A stretch of DNA of 64,000 bases from Arthrobotrys musiformis (Eukaryota; Ascomycota; Orbiliomycetes; Orbiliales; Orbiliaceae), in contig JAVHJL010000002.1 of the NCBI GenBank assembly GCA_036971715.1, forward strand, positions 4,372,501 through 4,436,500. Reading direction: 5' to 3'. Below are positions 36,034-47,414 of the stretch, one piece after another. The position numbers were made by a program, and so were the translations under genes. How positions within the stretch are numbered: position 1 is the stretch's first letter; every line of letters starts with the position of its first letter. The notes under the pieces are model-generated. The model was not told the origin of the DNA and made no database searches. It saw nothing but the letters and a program-made list of their open reading frames with translations.

Positions 36034-39000
36034 ATGGACGCCCCAGACGAGAGAACACCGATGCAAAAGTGTATGTAATGTCGTTGCTTTTTGTTGATGG
36101 TTGCTGAAAAAGACGTTGCTGGAAACCCGTTGCTTGATTTCTCCACCACAACAAAACCCGTTGCAAAACCATTGAAGACCGATTCCCATACTAACTATCC
36201 TGAACATAGACTACGACGACGAAAAGCTCTTTAAAGAGATAATACGAAGAGAAAGAATGGGATTACCGCCGAATCCCAGTTTGAGCTATCTCGACCCCCC
36301 CGAGGCTGTTGCGCTTTCGCAGTCCGGGGATCCCTCCAATCCCTCAAGTAAAGCTTCCCTCTCGCCCTATGGCGCAGGTAATGTTTCGACTCCCAATATC
36401 AGACTTAGTCGTCCCTGCGATGATCTCTTAGAGAGTCTTCGTAACGGAGAGGACCAATTCCCACATCGGAGAAGGAGAGCTAGAGATAAACCTGTTGTAA
36501 GGGACTCATCTACTACTAAACCTACCCCCAGTTCCCAGGAAACGTATGCGACTCAAAAGGAAGAAACATTGACGACGAAGAAAGAAGAAATGTCTACCGT
36601 AAAGAAAGAAGAAATGTCTACTATGAAGAAAGAAGAACTACCTGCTATGAAGAAGGAATCCCCTCCCAAAACCTCCATTCCAAATCCCGAGGGGCCAAAG
36701 GTTAGATATCGTGGCGTCTCGGACGACCCCCGATCTTCGTCATCGGGAGGGGTTCCAGATTGGTACAACGACGCACACAAAGAGCTCAGGGCTAAGCATC
36801 CTTACGATTACTGCAACTTCGTCGAAGGTTACCGATTTTACGCCGAAGGACCTTCCTCTGTGGCCAACGATGGACAAGATCAATATCAAGCGAACTCCGA
36901 AAACTCATACCTCGATCCTCTTCAGCGACCAGCAACTCCTATGCCACATATCCAGCGATCACAAACCCCGCTCCCTCTTATCGCCCCACTCAATCACCCC
37001 GCCGTCGACAGCCGTATTCTACCTTTCACGCCACCAACTTATGGACGATACCGTTATAGAGACGCGGTTTCCGCCAATACGTGGTCTATCGACGAGACTA
37101 TCAACAAATTTAGGCACTTTGAAATGACCGAAGCAGAGAAGAGAGCAATCTTGACTTCAGGAAGCGACTATGTTGACCGAATTAGAAAGTCGGTCAAGTA
37201 TATGCCCGCTTCACAAAACTATCCGTCCGAGCTACTTGATATGTACAACGAGGAGCCATCTGCCACCTGCCCCCCTTGTGAAGAGGGAGAACCAATCAAG
37301 CCAGAGCAATCAACTAAGATCGAGAAATCAATCGAAACGGAAGAGCCAACGAAACCAGAGATTCCCGAAATCCGTGTTCAAGAGGCCGAAGCATCTACTA
37401 GCCAGGGACAAGAAGATTTGTACACCGTTCATGTTAGGGAACCGAATAAGCTTACAGTTCCACGTGTCAATGAAAGAGAGTCACAAATATCAATGATTTA
37501 CGACCATCCCGATGAAGATTTGTACACTATTTTCGCCAGGGAACAGCTCAGGATGACCGCTTTGCTCGGAGGAGGGCAAGTGGCTTCTAACTCGGTACCA
37601 AAGGTTTCGAAAACTGGGTCGGATTCTCGTTCTGTAAGCGACAAGTCGGACAACAGTGCTAAGGGCTATGCCGGCTTTTTCGTAAGTGCAATTTTTATAT
37701 CATGTTATACAAACTTGGATACAACGTAACTAACAATCATTCAGGATTACTATTCGCGAGCTAGCGGACCAAGTGTCGCACACGAAGCAGAGAGCGTCGG
37801 TCATGCCTCCGCTCTTAATACCGCAGATGAAAACAAGCGCTCTTCCGTCCATACCGAAAAACTAGAGCCGCACGCTCTTCACAGCCCTCTCGTCGAAGAG
37901 CAAGGCCCCGCCCATGACCAAATTTACGCCACTGAATACAATGAAGAACCCAAATCATATGTTCGATCTCGACCGCTTCAGGCTATAGAGGAGGAAGCCA
38001 GTACTATCACAGCGATTCAAGAAACACACTCCATTACTCCTGTTGAAGTTGAGATCAATGTCCAAGACGCTAATACTGACGATGAAACGAAACAATATGT
38101 TCCTATGAAACCTCGCCCAGCTTATGTCGAACATGCTCCTGATAAATTCTCAACCAACCGTCGCTCTATCTGCGATGGTACCAACTTCTGGCGTGACGAC
38201 TTTTCAGCCGAAAATGGCATCAAGGATCGTGTTATTGTTGAAAAGCCGGCCACAATCGAAAAACCAACTGATACAACCATTCCTCCCAAGCATCGCGTTC
38301 CAAAACCGGCCTCGATCGTTGGTTCTGATAGTCCACCTCACGAAATCAAAGACACCAACAGTGCTCGCCGCCCAACTATTGTTCAGGTCGAACCAACAAG
38401 TCCAACCCCACCACCAGTTCCTCCCAAGGAACCGATTACTCCTGAATTGGGCCCCACTCCCCCGCCTAAGTCGCCTCGAGTGGTTTATCATCCTACCACA
38501 CCCAGCAATGCTCCGACATCTCATCCTTCCATGGCCGACATAGGACGCAGCATGCGTATAGACGATGATGATGTTTACAGCAACATGTCACAAAAGGAAA
38601 ATTTCAATACGACCCCTCAACATAAAGTCCCATCGAAGGCAATGAAAGTTCTCGGCGTCGGAGCGGACGAAATCCGCGAAACTAGCAGCTTCGAAGGCGG
38701 CCATTTCGTACCATTCCTCCCATACGGTGGCAGCAAATTGGAGAGGGAAGTTAACCACGCCACGGATCGTAATAACAAACTCGACCAAGACCCATCTAAA
38801 TCTTCCAAATCACTTCTCGGTCTCCGTGGTAGCGTTAGCAGCCTTTTCCGCAAACGTGACAAGCCAGTTGGACCGAGCAAGCTTAACACTGATATCCCAA
38901 GAATTGGCGACCGCGCTTCTGTCGAAATCCTAAGTTCCTCTCCAGACTCCCCACGCCCTGGTTTGTTCAAGCGCCTTTTCAACAAACGTCAGAGTGACGC

Positions 39001-40867
39001 CCCATCGACTGCACCTAGTATCGAGTCGTACGGCGGATCTCGTAAGGATCATGAAAGTTGGGACTCAAGTCGTGCTAGTGGTGACACGAGTCTTACGAGC
39101 AATAATGACACTTTCACGCCTTATATTCCACCGCAAAATATTCTCGACAGCGGGAGACCATCAACCAGCAACAATGCATCTCCTGCAGATTACATCGATC
39201 ATCGCATCAACCCTAACCTTACTGTCAAATTGAACGACAAACCTCTGAAGTCTAAGAGGTCATTTTTCTTCGGCCGCGAGAAAAACGAAGAACCGGAGCT
39301 CATGGTCCCCGGTGTCCATGTTCCGGTTCCTAGAGAAGAGAAGCAGAGGGCTAGCGTTTTTGGTTTCCTTCAAAAGGAAAAATCTCAATCCGTATACGAT
39401 GATAGCACTTTGGTCGATGATATCAAGAAGAAGATCGTTGAAGAGGCGGAATTTGAGAGAAGCGACGAATACGTACAGATGAAGAAGAAGGAGTTCGCTG
39501 ACAAACAAAAGGCAAAGATTATACAGGGCCAAAAGGGCTACTTCAACAGAAAGGGCGAGTACTTCAGGGCTAAGAACCCTCTTGAACTTGAACTTTGCGA
39601 CTCTGAGATTTCGGAGCCTCAATCTTTCTCTGAGGTGAAGGAGAAATACGAAAATGAGAAACCTGTACCGGCTAAGGAACCCGAGTCGGGAGGGTACTCC
39701 AGAAACATGCCTCGATACCCTCCCCATCCTAACTTCGAACGCAAGGCCGAAGACGTCGTTGCAGAACCCGAGTCCGTTTCTGGAGATTATGCGATACCCA
39801 CCCCGATTGTTGAAGAGCCGGAAACACTTGCTTCTGAGCCAACTGGTATCTCACACGAAAGCATCACGGTTATGTCTCCCGTCCAGCCAGGATTCACTCC
39901 AGAGAATGAACCTCCAAGCCACTGGTCGGACGATTCAGATGAAGAAGAACACGACGCCTCACAACCACCCACTCCCTCCAACCCATCCTTTGGACGCTCA
40001 GGCAAATCTCATAAGCGTACCGGATCCGGATCCAGTAATCTCGGAACCGGTCCTATGTTCATGAAGAAGGCAGTTCGCAAATTCAAGGCTAATAGAAAAT
40101 CCGCAGAAGTTCGCGCCTCCTTGTCTCTAGCTACTAAGGGAAATAGAGACTCCGTCATGAGCCAAGCATCGAACGGATCGAACCGCAATGCTCCACCTTC
40201 TTCCCCAGTTCCACCTAGTCCCGCACCCCCAGTTCCCGCCCGTGGTTCAACTGACGCTGGAGTTGGATCTGGAGTTAGAACATCCAGAATTCCCGTCCCG
40301 AAAGTCTCTGTTACCTCGCCACCATCGGCATCTCGACTTACTACTGGTACATATCACGATCAAAAGGACAACGTTGTCCACCATTTCGGTGGTACTATTC
40401 CAGAACGCAGCGGAAGCAGTCTTGGACATCGTGGTGATCGTACTAGCATGCCTCCGAATCTCCCCGAACGATCTAAGAGTAGTTTGGGCCACAACGTCGA
40501 AGATGAGAATCATATGAGAGAAGGGATTAGGTGTACTGCGGATGTCACACCCCAAGATATCTACAAATGGGTGAACCTGAACGCGAAGAGAGAAAAAGAA
40601 GAGTTAGAAAAGGAAAAGCGTAAACAGCGAATCCACGAAGCAAAGATAAAAGAAGCAGAGGAAAAGATTAAGAGAGCTAAAAAGGCGGCTAAAGCCGACA
40701 GTTGGATGGCAAGCCAGAAGAAGAAACAAGATGACACTATCGAAAAGTCGAAGTTCAGGGTCAATTTGGCTACCAAGCTAGCTGGGAAGTTGGTTCAACG
40801 AGAGACGAACAATCTCAAGAGTAAAGGCATCTTTGTTCCTAATACCGAAATCAATGGTTGGATCTAG
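36034..40867 (+). CDS. Very large unrecognised disordered protein (ORF A)
   Basis: Exons 36034..36070, 36210..37681 and 37745..40867 join in phase (139-nt and 63-nt introns) to about 1,543 residues. I recognise no domain. The sequence is charged and Pro/Ser-rich, with an 8-residue Lys/Glu tandem repeat (KKEEMSTV, KKEEMSTM and similar; 36561..36659) and a 34-residue-spaced duplicate (EDLYTVHVREPNKLT and EDLYTIFAREQLRMT; 37412 and 37514). SH3-ligand-like Pro segments (PTPPPVPPKEPITPE) are present, and the C-terminus has a Lys/Glu coiled coil (REKEELEKEKRKQRIHE). The first exon and 139-nt intron are inferred from phase and a GTATGT donor only. The stop TAG (40865-40867) is followed by open sequence in the same frame leading into ORF B, so the true 3' end is uncertain. 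A scaffold or cytoskeletal role is possible but unsupported. Confidence 0.72.
36561..36659 (+). repeat. 24-bp coding tandem repeat (KKEEMST units)
   Basis: About four copies of an 8-codon unit of the form AAGAAAGAAGAAATGTCTAC, encoding KKEE(M/L)(S/P)(T/A)(V/M). Confidence 0.8.
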
Positions 40868-41317
40868 GGAAACCAACAGAAAGATTCCGGGGAGCAAGGA
40901 CAGGAGCCTCTTCGTTTCTTCGCCCCACGACAACCCTGCCAGGAGACAGCCCAGACAAAACCAATACCACCTGTCAATCCTGGCCCATCAAATAAACCAA
41001 ATACTTCCCAGTACCAGTATACTTGGGTGCCAAACCAGTCTAATATTCCCAATCTAGAACCAGAACAAGCAGCAGGTTCCCAACCAGGGGATACGCAAGA
41101 AACGGAGACCCCGCAGCCCGAAAACGAACCCACCAGAGGACTAGTCTTAAACGAACCGCGACCATACGTAGACCTCAGGGACGGTACAATCGAATTTCCA
41201 CTCAAGCATTCCAACGAAAAAGCTACCTTTGGGTGCGGACCAAATGACCCGCCTCTACAGAAGCTTGTTCCACTGCCCACAGAGCCGGTCGAGTTATGGA
41301 AAGTCCCCAAGTGGGTT

Positions 41318-44098
41318 ATGGACACCAAAGGACCTGAGTGGGTCTATCAGTGGCAGAATCAAGGGATCTATCCGGAAAACCCTTGGTATCCCAGCGCCGT
41401 CGACCGTTCTAATGATGGCATATTCGAGGGCCCCTTATTCAAGCTCCTTCTCCAGCTCGGTGATCTGGATGGAGCGATGTATTTCACCCACTCTCAGCTT
41501 CTTATGGAAATTGGAGATCACCGTGAACTTCCACCCGAGAAAACCACCGAAATTATGCAACTTGCGCGAGAGAGGTTACACTTCTTCAAAAAGTTCTTCA
41601 AGTCGATCGAAGCTATGCACGAACGCCAACAGGTTGCCCGCCAGCACTCCGAGAAGCTCGGTCAGGGCTATTTCGACCCCCTCGAAGATTTAGACAACGA
41701 AGATGACCGTAACAAGGAACTCAAGTACGCCACCGAAAGAACCGCAGCTCGCAGAACGAAACTTCAAAAAATCCTTGGAGGCAAGCCCTTGCCCGAGGCT
41801 GTAATGGATGACGAAGTCGTCAAACGAGATATCCTACTCCAAAGACATTTTGAACGACAAGTTGAACAGAACAAGATGGTCGAATTCAAGAAGCAGATCC
41901 AATCATGGACAGATGTTGAAGGCCGCAACGCTGATTATCTTGATGAAGAATTGGAGAGGCAGAAGCACCAAAGGAAACGAGCCCACAAGGACCTTATGGT
42001 TGTGGGGCTCAGAGACTACCTTGGACTACACCTTGTTCCTCAATGGCTTGATTACGGTGATTTGGACTCAGACGTTGATCCACTAGAAGTCAGGGAGGTA
42101 GGAATGAGTGAAGCAGAAAAGAACGCCAAGAAACGCAATGTCATAGAATTTGGCGAGGACGTTGAAGCCAATTTACAACGTATAGATGATGAAGAAGACC
42201 TCGAAAACAATTTCTGGTTCGAGACTGAGCTCATCTATCGCAAGCATATGGCCGAACACCTCGGAATATCAGTCATGGAGCTCGTTTTCATGATCCACGA
42301 CCGCCTAGTACGCACGAAAGAAGAAGACAAGCCGGAATTTCAGAAATGGGACACCATGTTTGACCCCGCCGGTCCCGAATGGGTCAACCAGCTTCCAAAC
42401 ATGTTCAACTTCAACGTTTACGAGTCGGAGGCCTTGGTCATGGAATGCAAAAAACACTACGTTGCCGTACAAAAGGTTGAGCAACAGTGCGAGGAATACA
42501 TGGGTATTGCTAAATCCAAGGAATCCGAGACGTTCATACTCGAGTCGACCGCAAGCCGCATCAATGTTCTCCGAAGAGAATGGCGTATCAAGAAAGAATT
42601 GATCCTGGAGATGGGGATTAACCAGTGGAGAGAGCAATATGGAGGACCCGAGGATAAAGCTAAAGCCAAAGCCGATAAAGAAAACTCCCGCTTCGAGGAG
42701 CAGATGAGAGCCCACCTTGCCAAGGTAAGAGAAATAGAACTCAAACGGGCTGAAGGGGCACTTCAAACTGGGGAAGCTCAAAGCGAAATACCAGTCGAAG
42801 CACCCTTGAGACGTCGAGTCCAAGCATCCAAAAGAGAACTCCAAATTGAAGCGTCCATGCAAGCACTCCGCGAGATAGCGAAGCCAGTTGAACACGAACA
42901 ATGGGAAGAGACCCCACGTCAAGGCGTGTTAGCTGCCGTCTCTGAGCAAGACTACTCGCCAGAACAAACCCACCAAGTACCCCCCGGCCGTGCCGATATT
43001 CTCCATAAAGGAATGGAGGAATCATCCACTCTTTTGGGCACCTCGTCATCGAAGCAGAGAAGAAAGGTCCGGCCAACTCGGCCGGATGTTAACACTCGAA
43101 GCCGACCATACGGAAGCAAGCCTCGCAGTAAACCAAGCAAACCACATAGCAAGCAACAAAGCAAACAGAGAAGTAAACAACAAAGCAAGACCCGCGACCA
43201 GAATCCCGATCCACTCGAACATGCCAAACCTGAGGAGTTTGTTCCCTTTCCCCGAATCACCACCAAAGCTGAGAAAGAGGCTCTGAGACGACGAAAAGAA
43301 GCTCTGAAAAACTCTGATGAATTCCGAATAATCCAACAGCCTATTTGGGATCATAGCCATGCGGTGATTCCTAAAACTGAGGAGGAGGAGATTGTGAAGC
43401 GACGAAAACAAGCACTAAGAAATGAGGTATACGGGTCAATTCAACCAACCCAGTGGGCATCTAGCACCGAGAATGTATCCGAAACTAGGAAAGAGGAGGC
43501 CTCGAGACGTCGAAAGCAAGAGTTAAAAGAGAGATCCGAGCCAACTCAGCCAGTCAAATGGACTCCTAGCCCTGCATTAATCGCTAAAGTGGAAAGAGAG
43601 GAAGCTCAGAAGCGCCAAAAAGAGGCCCGCCAACGAAATACTGGACAACCCGAACAAACCCAGCCGGCCAAATGGACTCCTAGCTCACAACCACTCGCAC
43701 AATCCGAGAGAGAGGGGGCCATGAAAGGCCAGAAACAGGCCCAAGAACAAAGAACTCAAGCACACAAACAGACTCAGCCCACTCAAGCCGGGAACCGCCT
43801 CTCACAATCATCCACTCTGGGGCGACACAATATAGTCGCCACAGGTCGGAAAGGTCGGCCCGTAGAACTCTCTCCCAGCCTCCACCAATGGTCTGAGTTT
43901 GATGGAGCCCACTGCTCGAAAGACCCATCGCGCCATTCACAAGACCGGGCTTCGCAGCTCTCCGGACTCATGCGTGAAATACAAAAGGACGCAGAAGAAG
44001 ATGAAGCCAGAGATCTTGCAGAGTTGGAAAAGATTATGCGACTAGGTGCTTCAAAGATTCCTGGGATCGTAGTCCGGGGCCCCGAAAAACCCACCTGA
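41318..44098 (+). CDS. Large unrecognised coiled-coil/repeat protein (ORF B)
   Basis: The first in-frame ATG is 41318 (about 926 residues), but the frame is open from 40868, immediately after the TAG of ORF A and in the same frame, for 1,076 codons in all. The region before the ATG (ending in VELWKVPKWV) looks like continuous protein. The first half is helical and charged (QLARERLHFFKKFFKSIEAM; LRREWRIKKELILEMG), with GPEWV used twice (about 41333 and 42374). A Ser/Lys/Gln-rich basic patch (SKQQSKQRSKQQSK) follows near 43150. Four to five 35-38-residue repeats come next, each with Trp and EEA.KRRKQ-like text. I do not recognise a family. It could be the C-terminal half of ORF A if an intron removes the TAG, or a separate gene with an unseen start. 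Confidence 0.65.
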   Translation: MDTKGPEWVYQWQNQGIYPENPWYPSAVDRSNDGIFEGPLFKLLLQLGDLDGAMYFTHSQLLMEIGDHRELPPEKTTEIMQLARERLHFFKKFFKSIEAMHERQQVARQHSEKLGQGYFDPLEDLDNEDDRNKELKYATERTAARRTKLQKILGGKPLPEAVMDDEVVKRDILLQRHFERQVEQNKMVEFKKQIQSWTDVEGRNADYLDEELERQKHQRKRAHKDLMVVGLRDYLGLHLVPQWLDYGDLDSDVDPLEVREVGMSEAEKNAKKRNVIEFGEDVEANLQRIDDEEDLENNFWFETELIYRKHMAEHLGISVMELVFMIHDRLVRTKEEDKPEFQKWDTMFDPAGPEWVNQLPNMFNFNVYESEALVMECKKHYVAVQKVEQQCEEYMGIAKSKESETFILESTASRINVLRREWRIKKELILEMGINQWREQYGGPEDKAKAKADKENSRFEEQMRAHLAKVREIELKRAEGALQTGEAQSEIPVEAPLRRRVQASKRELQIEASMQALREIAKPVEHEQWEETPRQGVLAAVSEQDYSPEQTHQVPPGRADILHKGMEESSTLLGTSSSKQRRKVRPTRPDVNTRSRPYGSKPRSKPSKPHSKQQSKQRSKQQSKTRDQNPDPLEHAKPEEFVPFPRITTKAEKEALRRRKEALKNSDEFRIIQQPIWDHSHAVIPKTEEEEIVKRRKQALRNEVYGSIQPTQWASSTENVSETRKEEASRRRKQELKERSEPTQPVKWTPSPALIAKVEREEAQKRQKEARQRNTGQPEQTQPAKWTPSSQPLAQSEREGAMKGQKQAQEQRTQAHKQTQPTQAGNRLSQSSTLGRHNIVATGRKGRPVELSPSLHQWSEFDGAHCSKDPSRHSQDRASQLSGLMREIQKDAEEDEARDLAELEKIMRLGASKIPGIVVRGPEKPT
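43255..43790 (+). repeat. Imperfect 35-38-codon tandem repeat inside ORF B
   Basis: Trp codons at 43346, 43454, 43559 and 43673 mark the units (108, 105 and 114 bp apart). Each unit has a Lys/Arg/Glu helix such as KEEASRRRKQELKER or REEAQKRQKEARQR and a TQP(V/A)KWTPS-like link. Confidence 0.75.
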
Positions 44099-45886
44099 TT
44101 TTGGGGGCAGATGAAGATACCGCTCAGACTGGATAATATACATATACCTCCCCCAGGCGTTTCGGCATTTCTTGAGTTTTACGATTACGGATTAAATTAT
44201 CGATATCCATTTCTATTATTTTTATCGAACAAACGCGCATGAAGCGAATATATATACGTCGACTATTACGGGACACTGCAAAATTTTTTCTTTTTTACCA
44301 ACATGAGTTTTCGTTGGTTATAGTAAGTCCTCCTCCGTCCCCCCTACGTCACCTACTTGAGCTAACATCATCAATAGGGTCTCCTAAATATATTTCCTTA
44401 TTCTAAAATCTCTAAAAAAAACTAAAAAAAAAAAAACTTAAAAACATAAAATATAAAAAAAATAAATTACCTTCTTCGGGGGTACCTCCCCGGGGGTGCC
44501 CCCGAAGAAGGTTAAAAAAAAACTTCTCCTGTCCCACGGTCCCATTGTTCATCGTTTTGTCTTTCACGTCCCTTTTGCTTTCTCCACTGCAATTCTTTCC
44601 ATATTTTGCCTCCCCTTCAAATACCGGGGTCAATATCTCGATACATACCCCTTGTCCATTTCTCCAAAAGTTCGCTCTCCTTTACTTGGTCCCTAAACGG
44701 TTTCTATATGGAGTTGGTGTTCTTGATAATACTTTTTTTTTCTGGTTTCATTGTACATATATTGTCCGCATGCTTTCTTCTTTTTGTTTTCCAACTTGCG
44801 ACGTACATATTCCCAGGGCGCAGACTCTCCTTCATTCACTTCGTTGTATATCCTTTTTTCTCCTTCTTTCTCTCTTCCACGTTTCTGCTTCTTTTGCCAT
44901 CTTTTTGTTTGTTTAGCCGCATACACAAGATACCCAAGCGTTGGCTGATTCTTATTTTTTTTCTTCAACTTTTTGTACGCTTTATATGTTTTGGAATTGG
45001 TTTTTTGTTTAGTCACTCCTTTGAGCTTGGAATCATCGGATGGAGATATCGGAATTGGTGCATTATCTTTTTACTTTCTTTTCCACTTTCTGCTGATATT
45101 ATAATCTATGTCTACACAAGATCTTTCTATATATCACAACATTCTTTCGATCGAAGTATGGAAATATATATTTTTGTCATGATACATTTATCCGTTCTTG
45201 GTGATACTGGGAATTAATCCGGTGGCCCGAAATCTGTAGCCTGGAGTATCATATGATGGTGGTATGATGGTAGTGTATTATTTGTACTCGTATTCGGAAG
45301 ACTATGTGGCCATGCGTACAGATGATATCGTGATATATTAGCATGGAGAGCTTAAAGAGGAATAAGCTTCGTCGAACATCCCGAGACATGGTAGATATGC
45401 TGCTCAAAGGGCTGCCTAATGTCTAAGACAATCGCATTGGTACCGCTTAAAGGGCGTTGGATGCATGTAGTTTATAACGTTTATTCCAAAGTCACCGACG
45501 CGACGAGGATAAATCTGAGGCAGAGCAACGCAGGTTGTTTGAAAAATGCAACATGTCGAGATCTCGAGATGTTCGAGAGTTATCATTCCCAAAACGATTT
45601 ATGTAGATGTAGGATAATGCGAAGGTAGGCTCTTTGAAACGAATTCGAATTTCTGGCGGGGGACCTCATTCGAAACATCCTTTCTTTATTGCTTTCATTT
45701 CATTGTATTCAGTCAATAACTATTGAAGCTGTAGCGTCCTTTATATCTTGCATTCCTTTTTGAAGCCCGAGGCAGTCTTCCCCAACGATATATATCCCTA
45801 AACCCTTTGTCCTAGAAAGCACCCCGGGTCAGGTACCGTAAGTACTTGAAAATAACCCCCCATCCCCCGCGGTAAACGATATAAAA
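44099..45886. other. 1.8-kb intergenic region, A-rich then T-rich
   Basis: This stretch contains an A-rich island (44400-44530) with the GC-rich hairpin 44470..44511, and then about 650 bases of T/C-rich sequence. The T-rich part creates a 203-codon hydrophobic frame (44606..45217) by composition alone. No gene is supported. Confidence 0.55.
44470..44511. repeat. 42-bp GC-rich hairpin in an A/T island
   Basis: The arms CCTTCTTCGGGGGTACC and GGTGCCCCCGAAGAAGG (17 bp each, 16 Watson-Crick pairs and one T.G) flank the 8-base centre TCCCCGGG. The flanks are almost pure A/T. It resembles the mobile GC-cluster hairpins of fungal mitochondrial genomes. Confidence 0.85.
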
Positions 45887-47296
45887 ATGGTACTAGACCT
45901 AACCATCAAAACCCTAAAACTCCTCTCCCACCTCCGCCACCACCGCCACCTCTTCCCACGCCCAATCCGCTATCTAAACATCGGTTTTCTAACCCAAAAC
46001 GGGAACTACAAACAAATCACCCTCCCTCTAAACCCCGCCATAACCGCCCTCCAAATCTCCTGCGTGGTAGCATCACACCTCCACCTCCCCCACGAACTCG
46101 ATTCAACCCTGCAGGTCTCCCTCCTCCCGTATGGCTTCGCTACCAATGACCACCGTCTTCTATCGTTCATAGAGCTGTTTCCGAGGAATTTAGTGCATAA
46201 GGAGAAGTATATTAGTAACCTCGCACCACGGAAGCCGCCGTTCCCATCGTTCCCGGCGAAGAGGTATAGAGGACGAACATTAAACCATGATGAGAAGATT
46301 CTGCCGCTGTTAAAGCCTTGGAGACAGGATGCATTGCATTTATGGGTGTGGCTGGGGATACATGATGAGCGAATACTAAGGTATCAGGACGCAATTCAGA
46401 ATTGTCAGTTGATCATCTCCGAGAAGGAGAGGATGGACGCGAAGTGTCAGGATGTATCGAAGCCTGAGGTCGCGAGGGCATATAAACTCAAATACTCCAT
46501 CAAGCGAGAACTCCGCAATGAGGAAAATGACGGAAATGGAAACGGGAGCAAGGTTTCGAGGAGTCGGAGTAAAGGTAGAAGGACGAGAAATCCGATGAAC
46601 TTCATTCCGGAAAACGAGAAGCGGTATCGATGCCAGATTACGGATGAGTATTTCACATTGGACAGGATGGCCGCGGTGACTATATACCCGCATTCGCTTA
46701 TGCTGGACCTGCCCAATTTAAACGAGAAGGTCGTGGATATGCTCACGGGTCCGGAGAATATGTTACTGATGTCCTGGCCCGTGGCCAGGATGTTCGACGA
46801 AGGACTCATCACGATCGAGAAAAAGTTAATAGACGACAGCGACAGGAGTAGTGCCGGACCAGATGATCACGAACGCGAGGAAAAAGAAGAGTTCGGATAT
46901 TTCCTCAAAGTTAGCTACACCCGCCTCCTGGACTCCCGGGTATTCGCAAAAGAAGACTGGGAGGACCGTGAACATCGCGAGAGGCTCAGGTGGAAAAATA
47001 TAGACGGGAAAAGGATCATATTCTCAGACGACGGGAAGATGATGCCGTACCATCATTTCTTGGCATTCCATTCGCAGCTTTCGGCGATAATATTCAGCGA
47101 TGTTGAATTAGTGGAGTCGGAAGGGCAGGTTCAGAATACTTTGGCTCGTATATTTGATAGGAATCCTAACGACGGGGGTTCGGACTCGTATGATTCAGAG
47201 CAATCTTCGGTATTCACGAGCCGTGCCGGATCACCGCCGCCGCCTCGGTGGCACTTCCCCATAAACTTCCCTTCAGAGATTATCTTCGGCGGTTAA
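45887..47296 (+). CDS. HNH-nuclease-like fungal protein (probably degenerate)
   Basis: A single-exon frame of 469 codons starts at ATG 45887. The region around residues 247-300 resembles the fungal HNH_2 type: RCQITDEYFTLDRMAA, then VTIYPHSLM, and later GPENMLLMSWPVARMFDEGL, where an Asn and a His usually coordinate metal. Here the position normally written AAH(I/V)xP reads AAVTIYP, so the first His of the metal site appears to be lost. No clear later His is seen in the usual place. The N-terminal 240 residues contain a Leu-rich beta region and a helical segment (HDERILRYQDAIQNCQLIIS) common in this family. A patch of basic repeats (SKVSRSRSKGRRTR) lies before the domain. Nuclease activity is therefore doubtful. 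It is convergent with the MATE gene (118 bp apart). Confidence 0.7.
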   Translation: MVLDLTIKTLKLLSHLRHHRHLFPRPIRYLNIGFLTQNGNYKQITLPLNPAITALQISCVVASHLHLPHELDSTLQVSLLPYGFATNDHRLLSFIELFPRNLVHKEKYISNLAPRKPPFPSFPAKRYRGRTLNHDEKILPLLKPWRQDALHLWVWLGIHDERILRYQDAIQNCQLIISEKERMDAKCQDVSKPEVARAYKLKYSIKRELRNEENDGNGNGSKVSRSRSKGRRTRNPMNFIPENEKRYRCQITDEYFTLDRMAAVTIYPHSLMLDLPNLNEKVVDMLTGPENMLLMSWPVARMFDEGLITIEKKLIDDSDRSSAGPDDHEREEKEEFGYFLKVSYTRLLDSRVFAKEDWEDREHRERLRWKNIDGKRIIFSDDGKMMPYHHFLAFHSQLSAIIFSDVELVESEGQVQNTLARIFDRNPNDGGSDSYDSEQSSVFTSRAGSPPPPRWHFPINFPSEIIFGG

Positions 47297-47414
47297 TATT
47301 AATCAATTGAATTCAAAACATATTTTCGCACCGATAAAGACTATTCCAATCTGATATGCATACACTATAAAAATGATAATTGCAAATGTTAAGCCCCAAC
47401 ATCATCTGTGTGTA

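Noticed and set aside
44606..45217. 203-codon hydrophobic open frame (+)
   Set aside because: The DNA is strongly T/C-rich, so Phe/Leu/Ser/Ile codons arise by composition. There is no family motif, and the frame does not differ in character from neighbouring frames.
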